DNA of 64,000 nt from JANYJZ01 sp964523395 (lineage in GTDB: Bacteria > Bacteroidota > Ignavibacteria > UBA10030 > SZUA-254): assembly GCA_964523395.1 (NCBI GenBank), contig CAZFXS010000006.1, forward strand, positions 169,661 to 233,660. The letters are read 5' to 3'. The notes under the pieces were generated by a model. It made no database searches and was not told the origin of the DNA. It worked only from the letters and a program-made list of their open reading frames with translations. Position numbers and translations under genes: made by a program. Each line of letters begins with the position of its first letter. Position 1 is the stretch's first letter. Of the stretch, positions 42,869 through 50,954 are shown piece after piece.

Positions 42869-43822
42869 TTATTTCGTCTTGTTTTTCCTATCCATTATGA
42901 CTGCCAGAATAATCACCAGCCCGATTGCCACCTGCTGCCAGTAGGCCGACACATTCAATAATACCAAACCATTCCGTAAAATGCCCATCAGCAGCGAACC
43001 GATGATGACACCCATAATTGTTCCCCTGCCGCCGGTCAGGCTAACGCCGCCGATAACTGCTGCCGCTATCACATCAAGCTCGTAACTAAGTCCGGCTGTA
43101 GATTGCCCGACGCCAAACCGGGACGTGAATAGTACACCCGCTATCCCCGCAGCGAGTCCGCACAATCCGTACACAATGATTTTTACTTTGTCGACGCTGA
43201 CTCCGCTTAGCAATGCCGCATCCTCATTCCCGCCGATGGCATAGACATAACGTCCCCAAGGCGTGGCTTTCAGCAGAAAGCCGACAATCACGGCAATCAG
43301 CGCCATTACGATAATCGGGATTGGGATCCCGATGATAGCGCCCTGCCCTATGACAAGAAATTCGGGAGGAAGACTGCGAATTGTCTCGCCGCCGGTAATC
43401 GCGAACGCGAGCCCGCGCGCGATACTCATCATACCGAGCGTGACGATAAACGGCGGAAGTTTCGCGCGGGTAATAACAATACCGTTCGTGACGCCCGCGG
43501 CAACACCGACGAAAACACCCGTAATGACCGTAACCGCCATGTTCGTCTGCTGATTCAGAAGGAGTGCTGTAACAACTCCGGATAATCCGAGAACGGATCC
43601 AACCGAAAGATCGATGCCTCCGGCGATAATGACCACTGCCTGACCCACACCCATAATTGCGATAAACGATAACGCGCGGATGACCTGAGAAAGATTTGAC
43701 CAGTTAAGGAATGTCGATTGAAAACCGTCATCGCCGAACGACGACGTGAGGATGGTGAGCAGAACAACCTCGAGCAGAAGCGCAAGCCAGATTCCGATGC
43801 GTTTATCTGCCGGCAATTTCAT
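42869..43822 (-). CDS. Ribose/galactoside-type ABC transporter permease (first copy)
   Basis: RbsC-family permease, 317 residues from ATG 43822. A longer frame to 43948 would read through the promoter and the REP palindrome, so its extra 42 codons (starting GPVPTPEGVGY) are not credible. It contains AGGIDLSVGSVLGLSGVV, YVYAIGGNEDAALLSGV and DVIAAAVIGG-SLTGGRGT, and about nine hydrophobic helices. First gene of the transporter operon; its promoter (43879-43906) abuts the mobile element. Confidence 0.92.
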   Translation of the reverse strand: MKLPADKRIGIWLALLLEVVLLTILTSSFGDDGFQSTFLNWSNLSQVIRALSFIAIMGVGQAVVIIAGGIDLSVGSVLGLSGVVTALLLNQQTNMAVTVITGVFVGVAAGVTNGIVITRAKLPPFIVTLGMMSIARGLAFAITGGETIRSLPPEFLVIGQGAIIGIPIPIIVMALIAVIVGFLLKATPWGRYVYAIGGNEDAALLSGVSVDKVKIIVYGLCGLAAGIAGVLFTSRFGVGQSTAGLSYELDVIAAAVIGGVSLTGGRGTIMGVIIGSLLMGILRNGLVLLNVSAYWQQVAIGLVIILAVIMDRKNKTK

Positions 43823-43878
43823 GCGAGCGATACATTTGTTGTGTGAATAACACCACGGTGGTTGTTCATACGGTGGAA

Positions 43879-43906
43879 AATATACTGAAAAAAGGAAGGA
43901 ATACAA
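43879..43906 (-). promoter_or_regulatory. Promoter of the sugar ABC operon, beside the REP element
   Basis: Minus-strand -35 TTGTAT (43901-43906) and -10 TATATT (43879-43884) with a 16-nt spacer, 57 nt before ATG 43822. The element boundary (43911) is only 4 nt upstream of the -35. Confidence 0.5.
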
Positions 43907-43913
43907 AGCATAG

Positions 43914-43933
43914 CCCACGCCTTCAGGCGTGGG
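43914..43933. repeat. Left terminal palindrome of the Y1 element
   Basis: Perfect 8-bp stem CCCACGCC/GGCGTGGG with loop TTCA. Confidence 0.85.
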
Positions 43934-43977
43934 GACAGGACCGACCAATCGTCGCCGGCAAGGACGTTTACGTCCTT

Positions 43978-44421
43978 TTACCGGCTGGACGATGTATGTA
44001 TTTTATATAACCGTGAAAACGCGTCAATCTCTTCTGCATATGACCGCCCGTGATGATGATACTCCTGATTGAGTATGTACCGACGGACGCGTTCGACATG
44101 CGATTCACTCACTGAAAACGCCCCGAACCCTGTCTGCCATGCAAAGTGCGATTGCGTAAGTTTATGGAAATTGATCCAGTGTGATGATTCTCCCTTGAGT
44201 TTATTTACGCACTCACTGACACAGCATTTGGGTGGAATGGAAATCAGACAATGGATATGATCCGCCACCCCGTTTACAGCATCGAGATAACATCCTTGTG
44301 CCTGAGCTTTTTGTTTGATGTGAAAATATAATTGTGGCCGGATTTCCTGTGTGAGTAATGGTTCCCGGTCTTTTGTGCTCCACACAAGATGGAACCATAG
44401 CCTACAGAATGTATGTCCCAT
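43978..44421 (-). CDS. REP-associated/IS200-like Y1 transposase
   Basis: A 147-residue HUH single-strand transposase. The HUH motif is ADHIHCLIS (H55, H57), and the catalytic tyrosine is probably Y115 in VRRYILNQEYHH. Opening RLWFHLVWSTKDREPLL is typical of REP-associated tyrosine transposases. It cuts and joins hairpin ends of single-stranded DNA. The gene is intact and framed by TTCA-loop palindromes. No accessory TnpB is present. Confidence 0.93.
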   Translation of the reverse strand: MGHTFCRLWFHLVWSTKDREPLLTQEIRPQLYFHIKQKAQAQGCYLDAVNGVADHIHCLISIPPKCCVSECVNKLKGESSHWINFHKLTQSHFAWQTGFGAFSVSESHVERVRRYILNQEYHHHGRSYAEEIDAFSRLYKIHTSSSR

Positions 44422-44437
44422 AATTGCCTCCCCCGCA

Positions 44438-44453
44438 ACGCCCTGAAGGGCGT
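44438..44453. repeat. Hairpin upstream of the Y1 transposase
   Basis: ACGCCC/GGGCGT stem with loop TGAA, 17 nt upstream of the transposase start codon; shares loop and GC stem with the terminal palindromes. Confidence 0.7.
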
Positions 44454-44486
44454 ACGAATTGTATATTTTTTTTGTTAACCCACCAA

Positions 44487-44506
44487 CCCACCCCTGAAGG
44501 GGTGGG
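44487..44506. repeat. Right terminal palindrome of the Y1 element
   Basis: Perfect 8-bp stem CCCACCCC/GGGGTGGG with loop TGAA, inverted relative to the left end. Confidence 0.85.
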
Positions 44507-45085
44507 CTATTTTCGAATTGATTGAATCATCTTATTGAATTCATCTGATGCCGCATCAACGGTTTTTGCCGGGCCTGTGAATTTGAAAAACACTGAACCT
44601 TCGGGTGCTTCCACAATGGCACCGAGGAGCCTGTAGTTTTCCTTCTTTCCTGCGGATTGCATCATTGGTCCGCTGGGAGCGAGGTATGTTCCCGCGATTT
44701 TTACACTTGTGACTTTCATGCCCTGGATTTCAGATGCTGACTGGTCCGGTCCCGACGGATTCTCAAATTGCGTAACCCATCGCTGGATATTTGCGGCAAC
44801 ATCTCCGCCCTGATCACTGCCGAAGTAAAATACCGCGCACTCGCCCCCTTCCGCGTCTCCTTCAGCCGCCGGAATTGAGTATGTTGCAACGCGCATGGGA
44901 CGATCCCCTTCCTGCTTCCACCCGCCGGGAACGGTCCAGCTCACGCCGGCTGCCGATGATCCGCCGCCGGATCCCTGTGTTATCGACGGTGCCTGTCGTA
45001 TATTATTTTCTTCGTCTTTATTTCCACATCCGGTGAGAAGAACGATAAACGAAAGAAGCAAAAGTACTTTTATTGTTTGCATCAT
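44507..45085 (-). CDS. Lipoprotein of unknown function
   Basis: A 192-residue exported lipoprotein (lipobox LTGC, C20). The mature part has a glycine/serine linker (about 35-48), then a domain with WTVPGGWKQEGDRPMRVATY and KFTGPAKTVDAASDEFNKMIQSI resembling small beta-domain proteins of unknown role. No family name can be given. The TAG stop codon falls on the TAG that begins the right-end palindrome of the Y1 element, so the current C-terminus may have been set by that insertion. It has its own promoter at 45135-45163. Confidence 0.75.
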   Translation of the reverse strand: MMQTIKVLLLLSFIVLLTGCGNKDEENNIRQAPSITQGSGGGSSAAGVSWTVPGGWKQEGDRPMRVATYSIPAAEGDAEGGECAVFYFGSDQGGDVAANIQRWVTQFENPSGPDQSASEIQGMKVTSVKIAGTYLAPSGPMMQSAGKKENYRLLGAIVEAPEGSVFFKFTGPAKTVDAASDEFNKMIQSIRK

Positions 45086-45134
45086 GGTTTCCTTATATTG
45101 GAATGAGGTCCGGGTTTTAATTTTCCAGAGAATA

Positions 45135-45163
45135 GTATAGGAGAAATCTTTCTAAATGGCAAC
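45135..45163 (-). promoter_or_regulatory. Promoter of the 192-aa lipoprotein gene
   Basis: Minus-strand -35 TTGCCA (45158-45163) and -10 TATACT (45135-45140), spacer 17 nt, about 50 nt upstream of the ATG. Confidence 0.55.
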
Positions 45164-45193
45164 AAGATCAATGATGATAACAGAGAGAATTCT

Positions 45194-47068
45194 TTACTTC
45201 AGCAGCAGCATTTTCTTCGTTGTGTGCGCTCCGCCAGCTTCAATCCTGTAATAATAGACGCCGCTTGCCTGTTTACCTGCATCCCATGAAACACGGTATG
45301 CCCCCGGCTGAAGTTGTTCATTCACCAAAGTTGCAATTTCTCTCCCAAGGAGATCATACACTTTCAGCTTTACAAACTCAAACCTCGAAACCCGAACCTC
45401 AAAACTTGTTACCGCATTAAACGGATTCGGATAGTTTTGTGAAATAGAAAATGCCTCCGGAATCAGTTCGCTGACTGTCCTGACTGATGTAGGCGAGCCA
45501 ATCAGTGGAAGCTCAATATACGACGCCCTGAACTGATCCAAATACACTGTTGCCGCGGTATTCGCGAACATCGGAACGACAAACGGATATGAGCCAAGAT
45601 CAATGCGATTCGTAACATCGATGTTTGTTATCTCAATCCTGAGTCTGCTCCCCTGTGAAAATTTATGCGCGTGCGCGATGCCTTCCATATCGATGACAAA
45701 TGTCATCCCGGGTGTCCAGTGCCTGCCTGTAAAATTAATCCTGTTGATAAATGATTTTATGCCGAAACTATCGACTTCATATATCTGTACATTGAGGGGA
45801 AATTTTTCAAAATCAGAATGTAAAAACAATTTTGCCTTCGGTGTACCAATCCAATATACATCCGTTTCAAACGGCTGAGATTCAAACGCGAATGTTTTTT
45901 TTGGAAGTTTCGCATCGAAATGCGATCCGCGGAATCCTTCGATAAATCCGTCGTCAAATGTGTACGCGGAGTCGGTGTACACGTTCTCCAGATACAGTGA
46001 ATCAAGCGATGCAGCCGGAGGTGTATACAGCAAAGCGGAATCCGACGCAAGATAAAATCTGAAATTTTCTATTCCGTCAGGCGGCCAGGAAGGAACACCG
46101 ATCCGCGTCCACGTAAAATATCCGCTCGAATCCATCGGCAGACTGCTGTACGCATAGGTGTACATGGGCTCCTGAAGGATATTGTTATTATCATCACGGA
46201 GAAAGTGATTCAACCATCTCGTCACCTGGTCGTATTGATAGATACGTTCCGACTCCACATGGTCAGAAAAATGCCCGCGCGTTCCGAGATACATTTTTTT
46301 AGGCGCGTTGTAGCGGTTGAATGCTTCAATGCCGTCAGCGGCAGAGAAATAATGATCCTGCCATTTGAGAAGACGGAGGGTCGGAATAGAGGAAGCATTC
46401 AATTGAACGGTGTCAACATCGCGTGAAGAAGTAAAAAGCGACGACAGGCTGTCAAAGTTGTCGGCGCTTAAATAATTCCACAACGAATCTCTTACCGTAT
46501 CGTACCGGACGTCGTTGTTTTTAAGGAGAAGAACAACCGTCCTGCGGATAGAACCGTTCATCAGCATATCTGTCGCCCACTCGGGAACGATAACATCGGA
46601 CGACACTACCTGAATGGACAATTGATCCGCTGCCGCCCACAATCCGTGCAACCCGCCCTGTGAACCGCCCACAACGCCGATGTGGGATGTATCGACTCCG
46701 GGAAGGTTTCGAAGATAAGCGACAACTTCAGCAAGGTCTGAACGTTCCGGCGATGACATGATTCTTGAACGGCCGGATGAGTTCCCATGCCCGCGGACAG
46801 AGTAACACATTGTAATATAGCCGGCAGCAGCGTACACCCGGCAATTCGACGTGTCGGCATCTTTAGACAGTCCGAATCCATGAACAAACAGAATCGCAGG
46901 GTAACCTAACAACGGAGGCGCCGTTACCGGAAAGTATAATGATGCATCAAGGCTGTCACCGCCGGAAAGCGGGACAAATGCATCGGAGCGAATTTGCGCT
47001 ACCGCTTGTGTGAAAACAAAAAACGCCACTGTTGACAACAACAGATTGATTTTCTTCATGTCTGGCAA
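45194..47068 (-). CDS. Secreted CocE/NonD-type hydrolase with T9SS sorting tail
   Basis: A 624-residue exported serine hydrolase. Signal peptide about 1-25. The alpha/beta-hydrolase domain has FVHGFG (61-66), SVRGHGNSSG (90-99) and the nucleophile S136 in GGSQGG; a jelly-roll X-Pro-type domain (about 330-530) follows, as in CocE/NonD and Xaa-Pro dipeptidyl-peptidase families. Residues about 540-624 form a type IX secretion sorting domain (SQNYPNPFN, VYDLLGREIATLV, ASGVYYYRI, KKMLLLK). It is 7 nt downstream of the CotH gene, so both are probably secreted together. Substrate is a peptide or ester and is not known. Confidence 0.85.
   Translation of the reverse strand: MPDMKKINLLLSTVAFFVFTQAVAQIRSDAFVPLSGGDSLDASLYFPVTAPPLLGYPAILFVHGFGLSKDADTSNCRVYAAAGYITMCYSVRGHGNSSGRSRIMSSPERSDLAEVVAYLRNLPGVDTSHIGVVGGSQGGLHGLWAAADQLSIQVVSSDVIVPEWATDMLMNGSIRRTVVLLLKNNDVRYDTVRDSLWNYLSADNFDSLSSLFTSSRDVDTVQLNASSIPTLRLLKWQDHYFSAADGIEAFNRYNAPKKMYLGTRGHFSDHVESERIYQYDQVTRWLNHFLRDDNNNILQEPMYTYAYSSLPMDSSGYFTWTRIGVPSWPPDGIENFRFYLASDSALLYTPPAASLDSLYLENVYTDSAYTFDDGFIEGFRGSHFDAKLPKKTFAFESQPFETDVYWIGTPKAKLFLHSDFEKFPLNVQIYEVDSFGIKSFINRINFTGRHWTPGMTFVIDMEGIAHAHKFSQGSRLRIEITNIDVTNRIDLGSYPFVVPMFANTAATVYLDQFRASYIELPLIGSPTSVRTVSELIPEAFSISQNYPNPFNAVTSFEVRVSRFEFVKLKVYDLLGREIATLVNEQLQPGAYRVSWDAGKQASGVYYYRIEAGGAHTTKKMLLLK
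45373..45408. repeat. CTCAAACCTCGAAACCCGAACC repeat inside a T9SS tail
   Basis: Three or four degenerate copies of a CGAACCTC/CTCAAACC unit in frame; on the minus strand it encodes the strand SFEVRVSRFEFV of the sorting domain. Confidence 0.55.
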
Positions 47069-47075
47069 ATACGGA

Positions 47076-49859
47076 TTACTTTAGGAGAATGAGTTTCTTC
47101 GTTTCGGTGAATAGCCCCGCCTGCAATCTGTAAAAATACACGCCGGAAGCATATTGTGAAGCATCCCATGAAACGGTATACGCGCCGGGCTGTTTAACTT
47201 CATCAACCAGGCTTGCGATTTGTTTTCCCAGCATATCATAAATTTTCAAAGTTACCAATTGTACATTGGCAGTTGTAAATTGAAACTGCGTTACCGGATT
47301 AAACGGATTCGGATAATTCTGAAGTAATGAAAATGCTGCGGGAAAATTCGATTCTGTTTGATGCACATCAGTAACCGTTCCCGGATCTGTTGTGGTTAGA
47401 ATTGTCCCTCCGTTTCCAACCGCGAAACCGTGAGAACCGTCGGTAAAAAACATTCCGTAGAGATCGTGTGAATCGGCGGTGTATTGCTTGTACCACTGCG
47501 TACCGTTGTCAGTTGTAAAATAAATTGTGCCGTTATCTCCCGCGGCATATAATGTTACGGAATCAATAATGGCCAGATCACGAATTGTTATTTTTTCGGG
47601 AATCGAAATATCATTCCATGTATTGGAGTTTCCCCGGAACAACACGAGGCCGCTGTCACCTGCCGCCCAGACAGATATCCCGTTCGAATGAATCGTAAAA
47701 ATGTGTATGCCGGGCGGAAGTGCGATTTCCTCCTGCCATATCGTTCCTCCGGTCGTCGTTGAAAGCAAATCTGTTGAGGTTGCAACAATAGCGGAATTCG
47801 GACCAAGCAACGCTGCGCTGTAAAAGATTTCCGTGGAATCGATCACAATGCTTTGCCAGTTTGTACCGCCATCGGTTGTTATCGCGCTGACTCCGTTTCC
47901 AACAATCCATCCGGTGGTACCCCCGTAAAAATCTATATCGCGTAAATTGCGAGTTGTTCCAAGAGTTACCTGCGACCAGGACACTCCCGCATCGACACTT
48001 TTATATAACGCTCCGAAATCACCAATAACAAATACTGTTTCAGACGATAAGGCAACAAGTTTCGCAAACGACAGGTTAAAACCGATCGCATGTTCACTCC
48101 ATGTCGACCCGCCGTCTGTTGTTCTCAGGATTGTCCCATGTTCTCCGACAATAAATCCATGAAGCGAATCGGCAAACTGCATATCGTTCCATTTTTGCCA
48201 GTTGTTTAACGGCACCCGCGACCATGTCTGGGTATATGTATCTGACATTGCCAGTCCGAAATGCTTTCCTGCCCCGCACATCTGTTCCGTTACAGAATCG
48301 ATTGTCGTGATGTTTGCGACAGGATTCACCACTGCCTCTAGCGCATGACGTGACACGCCGTCAAAGTAAAACGTCCGTAGGAGCCGTTCATCCTGCACAT
48401 CTGCGCCTACTTCTGTTGAAGTAGAGGAAACATCTTTATACATCCATTGAAGTTTTGCAGTAAATTGTGCCGACGAGGGAAATGGTATTACTTCAATCCA
48501 GCGTTTGACAAAGCGTTCTTCGGTAATCTTGGCGACCGGAGGAGGTGCCTGATCAGGATGTGCTATGATCCGCACACTATCAAGCCCTGCAAATGAGGAA
48601 AACCAAAGTGTTCCTAATTGTCTGCCGTCGTACGCGATGAAATGATACGGTGTATTGATCTGTGTAATCGGTAACGTTGCGGTATTATATTCACCTTCCG
48701 GCGTGTTGATAAACGTTTTGAAAAGATAATTTCTCCGCGCAGTAACGTAATACTTCAACGCATCAACATGATCGTGAAAGTTTTGTACCGTCCCCCATCG
48801 TTGCGGATCATTGATGACTTCAGGTTCAATAAGTGAGGCAAGGCTATCAATACGCGAGTTCATTCGTTCTTCGGTAAATATAGTCTGAAGAACGGTATCC
48901 ACATGAAGACGAAGCTCTTCCCAAAGCTGGGGGGTGGATGTGAACCGGTCTTTTAACACATTGGCGGGTCCGGCGAGCGGAGGAAATGTATAAGAAAATC
49001 TGTCATTGAGCAGGGATGCCGGATACGGAATTGCCAGATCACCTGTTCTTCCGAATGAAAGATCGTAGTCCCACGGAATGATTTCCCATTGCTGAGTTGC
49101 CCGCGAAGTGTCACGGTACAAAAAATAATTCTTGTTGTAACTGTCGCCCATCATCGTCAGAATATTTCCGGTAAACCAGTTGAGGATGGTTCTGACGTCA
49201 AAATAGGCATGGATGGAATCTGCGAACGAATTGTCTGGCGCGGTATTGATCGCGTTGATGAGCTGTGTCAGATCGGAATAATCATTTGCGTTTCCCACTT
49301 CTTTGGAATAATACAATTTCAGAATGCTGTCCGGCTGAACGGTAAGGTCTGCCGCCGTGTAAAAGTCATCCGCTTCATACACCGGGGCTATTGTCCGCCC
49401 TCTCAATTGCAGAAAATATCTGTCTACTTTATCTATAAAAAGGTAAAGCCCCTGTGACGACCCATTAATGGAAAGGAGAGCATGTTTTGCAACCGGGGCT
49501 GTTTGATTCATATCGGCAAACAGATCCCACGCCAGCTTTTCCCGGATAAACGATTTATCGGTGTACATAGAGTTGAAATTAATCTGCCGCATGCCCTGGA
49601 AAAGATTTGATGTGCTGAACCTTACGCGGAATGATTTCTTGGGATAATACCGCGTTGAGTGTCCTTTAAACCGAATCTGCGCATTCGTCCACGTTGAACT
49701 TTGATAATCGACAACAGCCGGTAATAATGAATCGCTGAAAATATCACGGGAGTAGAGAAGATAATAATCGGATGGCGTCATCGTCACGTAAAACTGAGGA
49801 ATCTGACTCATCACACAATCGGAAGCAAGCAACAATAAAACTACAATAGCTTTATACAT
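47076..49859 (-). CDS. Secreted CotH-like kinase domain protein with YCF48 repeats and T9SS tail
   Basis: A 927-residue exported protein. I use ATG 49859 because AAAGAG precedes it; another ATG at 49877 is 6 codons upstream. Signal peptide about 1-19; CotH-type domain (about 20-390) with FKGHSTRYYPKKSFRVRF, NFNSMYTDKSFIREKLAWDLF and LYLFIDKVDRYFL; a linker beta-domain; YCF48-like BNR/photosystem-assembly repeats (about 560-830, each with GF-VG--GTILRTTDGG-TW); and a T9SS sorting domain (about 845-927, NYPNPFNP). CotH proteins can phosphorylate secreted proteins; activity here is unproven. Confidence 0.88.
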   Translation of the reverse strand: MYKAIVVLLLLASDCVMSQIPQFYVTMTPSDYYLLYSRDIFSDSLLPAVVDYQSSTWTNAQIRFKGHSTRYYPKKSFRVRFSTSNLFQGMRQINFNSMYTDKSFIREKLAWDLFADMNQTAPVAKHALLSINGSSQGLYLFIDKVDRYFLQLRGRTIAPVYEADDFYTAADLTVQPDSILKLYYSKEVGNANDYSDLTQLINAINTAPDNSFADSIHAYFDVRTILNWFTGNILTMMGDSYNKNYFLYRDTSRATQQWEIIPWDYDLSFGRTGDLAIPYPASLLNDRFSYTFPPLAGPANVLKDRFTSTPQLWEELRLHVDTVLQTIFTEERMNSRIDSLASLIEPEVINDPQRWGTVQNFHDHVDALKYYVTARRNYLFKTFINTPEGEYNTATLPITQINTPYHFIAYDGRQLGTLWFSSFAGLDSVRIIAHPDQAPPPVAKITEERFVKRWIEVIPFPSSAQFTAKLQWMYKDVSSTSTEVGADVQDERLLRTFYFDGVSRHALEAVVNPVANITTIDSVTEQMCGAGKHFGLAMSDTYTQTWSRVPLNNWQKWNDMQFADSLHGFIVGEHGTILRTTDGGSTWSEHAIGFNLSFAKLVALSSETVFVIGDFGALYKSVDAGVSWSQVTLGTTRNLRDIDFYGGTTGWIVGNGVSAITTDGGTNWQSIVIDSTEIFYSAALLGPNSAIVATSTDLLSTTTGGTIWQEEIALPPGIHIFTIHSNGISVWAAGDSGLVLFRGNSNTWNDISIPEKITIRDLAIIDSVTLYAAGDNGTIYFTTDNGTQWYKQYTADSHDLYGMFFTDGSHGFAVGNGGTILTTTDPGTVTDVHQTESNFPAAFSLLQNYPNPFNPVTQFQFTTANVQLVTLKIYDMLGKQIASLVDEVKQPGAYTVSWDASQYASGVYFYRLQAGLFTETKKLILLK
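47253..47288. repeat. CCAATTGTACATTGGCAGTTG repeat inside a T9SS tail
   Basis: Degenerate ATTGTA-CATTGGC / AGTTGTAAATTG units in frame, encoding the strand FQFTTANVQLVTL of the sorting domain of the CotH protein. Confidence 0.5.
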
Positions 49860-49906
49860 ACACTCTTTCGTTAACATGCGACAGAATACAGAACATCAGG
49901 CGTGAT

Positions 49907-49935
49907 AATATACCGATGGCAACATCTATAAACAA
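49907..49935 (-). promoter_or_regulatory. Promoter of the CotH-CocE secreted pair
   Basis: Minus-strand -35 TTGTTT (49930-49935) and -10 TATATT (49907-49912), 17-nt spacer, 48 nt upstream of ATG 49859. Confidence 0.5.
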
Positions 49936-50042
49936 ACGTAGGAAAAAGAAGGAAAAAACAGAAGAATGGTGTGACGACGGTCAGTAACGCCGGGAAAAAT
50001 AAAGGTTAGGATTCCTCAATTTTCAGCAAAATAGGAGGATTT

Positions 50043-50945
50043 CTATCGAACGGGAAGTAAACTTTTTCCTTCACCGGCGGGCAGCGTAATATTCATGATT
50101 GTTCCGATCGTCGGCGCGATATCGATTTGGGAATGTTCCTGCCTGATAACTTTCTTTTTGGGAAACTGCGGACCAAGAGCCAGCAGCATAATATGACGAC
50201 ACCCTTCACACGAATCACCATGATTTTTAAAACCGCCATGTTTACTATCGTGCCTTCCGTGATCATTGGTGATAAAGAGTGTGGTTGAGTTTTTATAAAT
50301 TACATCTGACTGAATTTTATTCCAGAGGCGAAATACAAGACTATCAACTCTTCGCAACGCGCCGAGGTATCCCGTCCAGTCACTGTCGTGCCCATTGATA
50401 TCAACTTCAGGAAAGTTAATAATGACAATCCTCGGATGATCGTTATCCATAGCTTCGACAAGCAGATTCCACGTGATTGTATCACTGGTTATTTCTGTAG
50501 TCAAAAAGCATGCGCCATACTTACTGCCGAACAGAGAATCTGTGCTGTGGGTGAGCATTTCCAGCTTATTTTTTCCCGAAACTACGTAACAGGATTGTTG
50601 CGGAAGACCGGTCTGCTCCCGGAAGTATTCAAATATTGTCGGTGATTCCGGCCGCTTTGTCCCGTTATTGGGAAGATTTTCCCACACGCCAGTCAGCAAC
50701 GCAGCATGTCCGGGACAGGTAATTGTTTTTCCATTGTTGCGGAAATTTGTATAGATGGTTCCCTTCGGACGAAGGTCATTCCAGATATGCGGAAGATATT
50801 TTCCTTTACTGCCAAAGGTTTCTGTGTAACGTCCGCCGTCAATAACGGCAATGAATACATGTTGAGCGTGAAGATTTGCCTGAAATATCAGACAGCACAC
50901 TACAACCGCGAGGGATAATATGTTTTTCTTACTGATCATTTCCAT
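50043..50945 (-). CDS. Secreted alkaline-phosphatase-superfamily hydrolase
   Basis: A 300-residue exported protein (signal peptide about 1-27, HAQ). AlkP/sulfatase-like metal site: D36 in VIDGGRY, nucleophile T76 in TITCPGHAA, DINGHD and NDHGRH, and a C-terminal IDIAPT. Two metal ions bind in this family; substrates include phosphomonoesters, phosphodiesters and nucleotides. Ten nt downstream of the M61 peptidase gene, in the operon headed by SpoIIE-type phosphatases. No sorting tail, so periplasmic or released. The exact substrate is not readable. Confidence 0.85.
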   Translation of the reverse strand: MEMISKKNILSLAVVVCCLIFQANLHAQHVFIAVIDGGRYTETFGSKGKYLPHIWNDLRPKGTIYTNFRNNGKTITCPGHAALLTGVWENLPNNGTKRPESPTIFEYFREQTGLPQQSCYVVSGKNKLEMLTHSTDSLFGSKYGACFLTTEITSDTITWNLLVEAMDNDHPRIVIINFPEVDINGHDSDWTGYLGALRRVDSLVFRLWNKIQSDVIYKNSTTLFITNDHGRHDSKHGGFKNHGDSCEGCRHIMLLALGPQFPKKKVIRQEHSQIDIAPTIGTIMNITLPAGEGKSLLPVR

Positions 50946-50954
50946 ATCTTCCTA

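Larger units (their letters stand above)
43911..44509 (-). mobile_element. IS200/IS605-like (REP/RAYT-type) element
   Basis: A 599-bp unit with one Y1 transposase gene flanked by inverted palindromes. Left end TAGCCCACGCC-TTCA-GGCGTGGG (43911-43933); right end, read on the minus strand, TAGCCCACCCC-TTCA-GGGGTGGG (44487-44509). They differ by one compensated G/C pair. Another hairpin with TTCA/TGAA loop is at 44438-44453 near the transposase start, and a stem-loop AAGGACG-TTTA-CGTCCTT is at 43960-43977. No target-site duplication is expected for this class. Boundaries are inferred from the palindromes. Confidence 0.8.

Noticed and set aside
43823..43948. N-terminal extension of the first permease
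   Set aside because: It is translated promoter and REP palindrome sequence; ATG 43822 begins the family-typical N-terminus.
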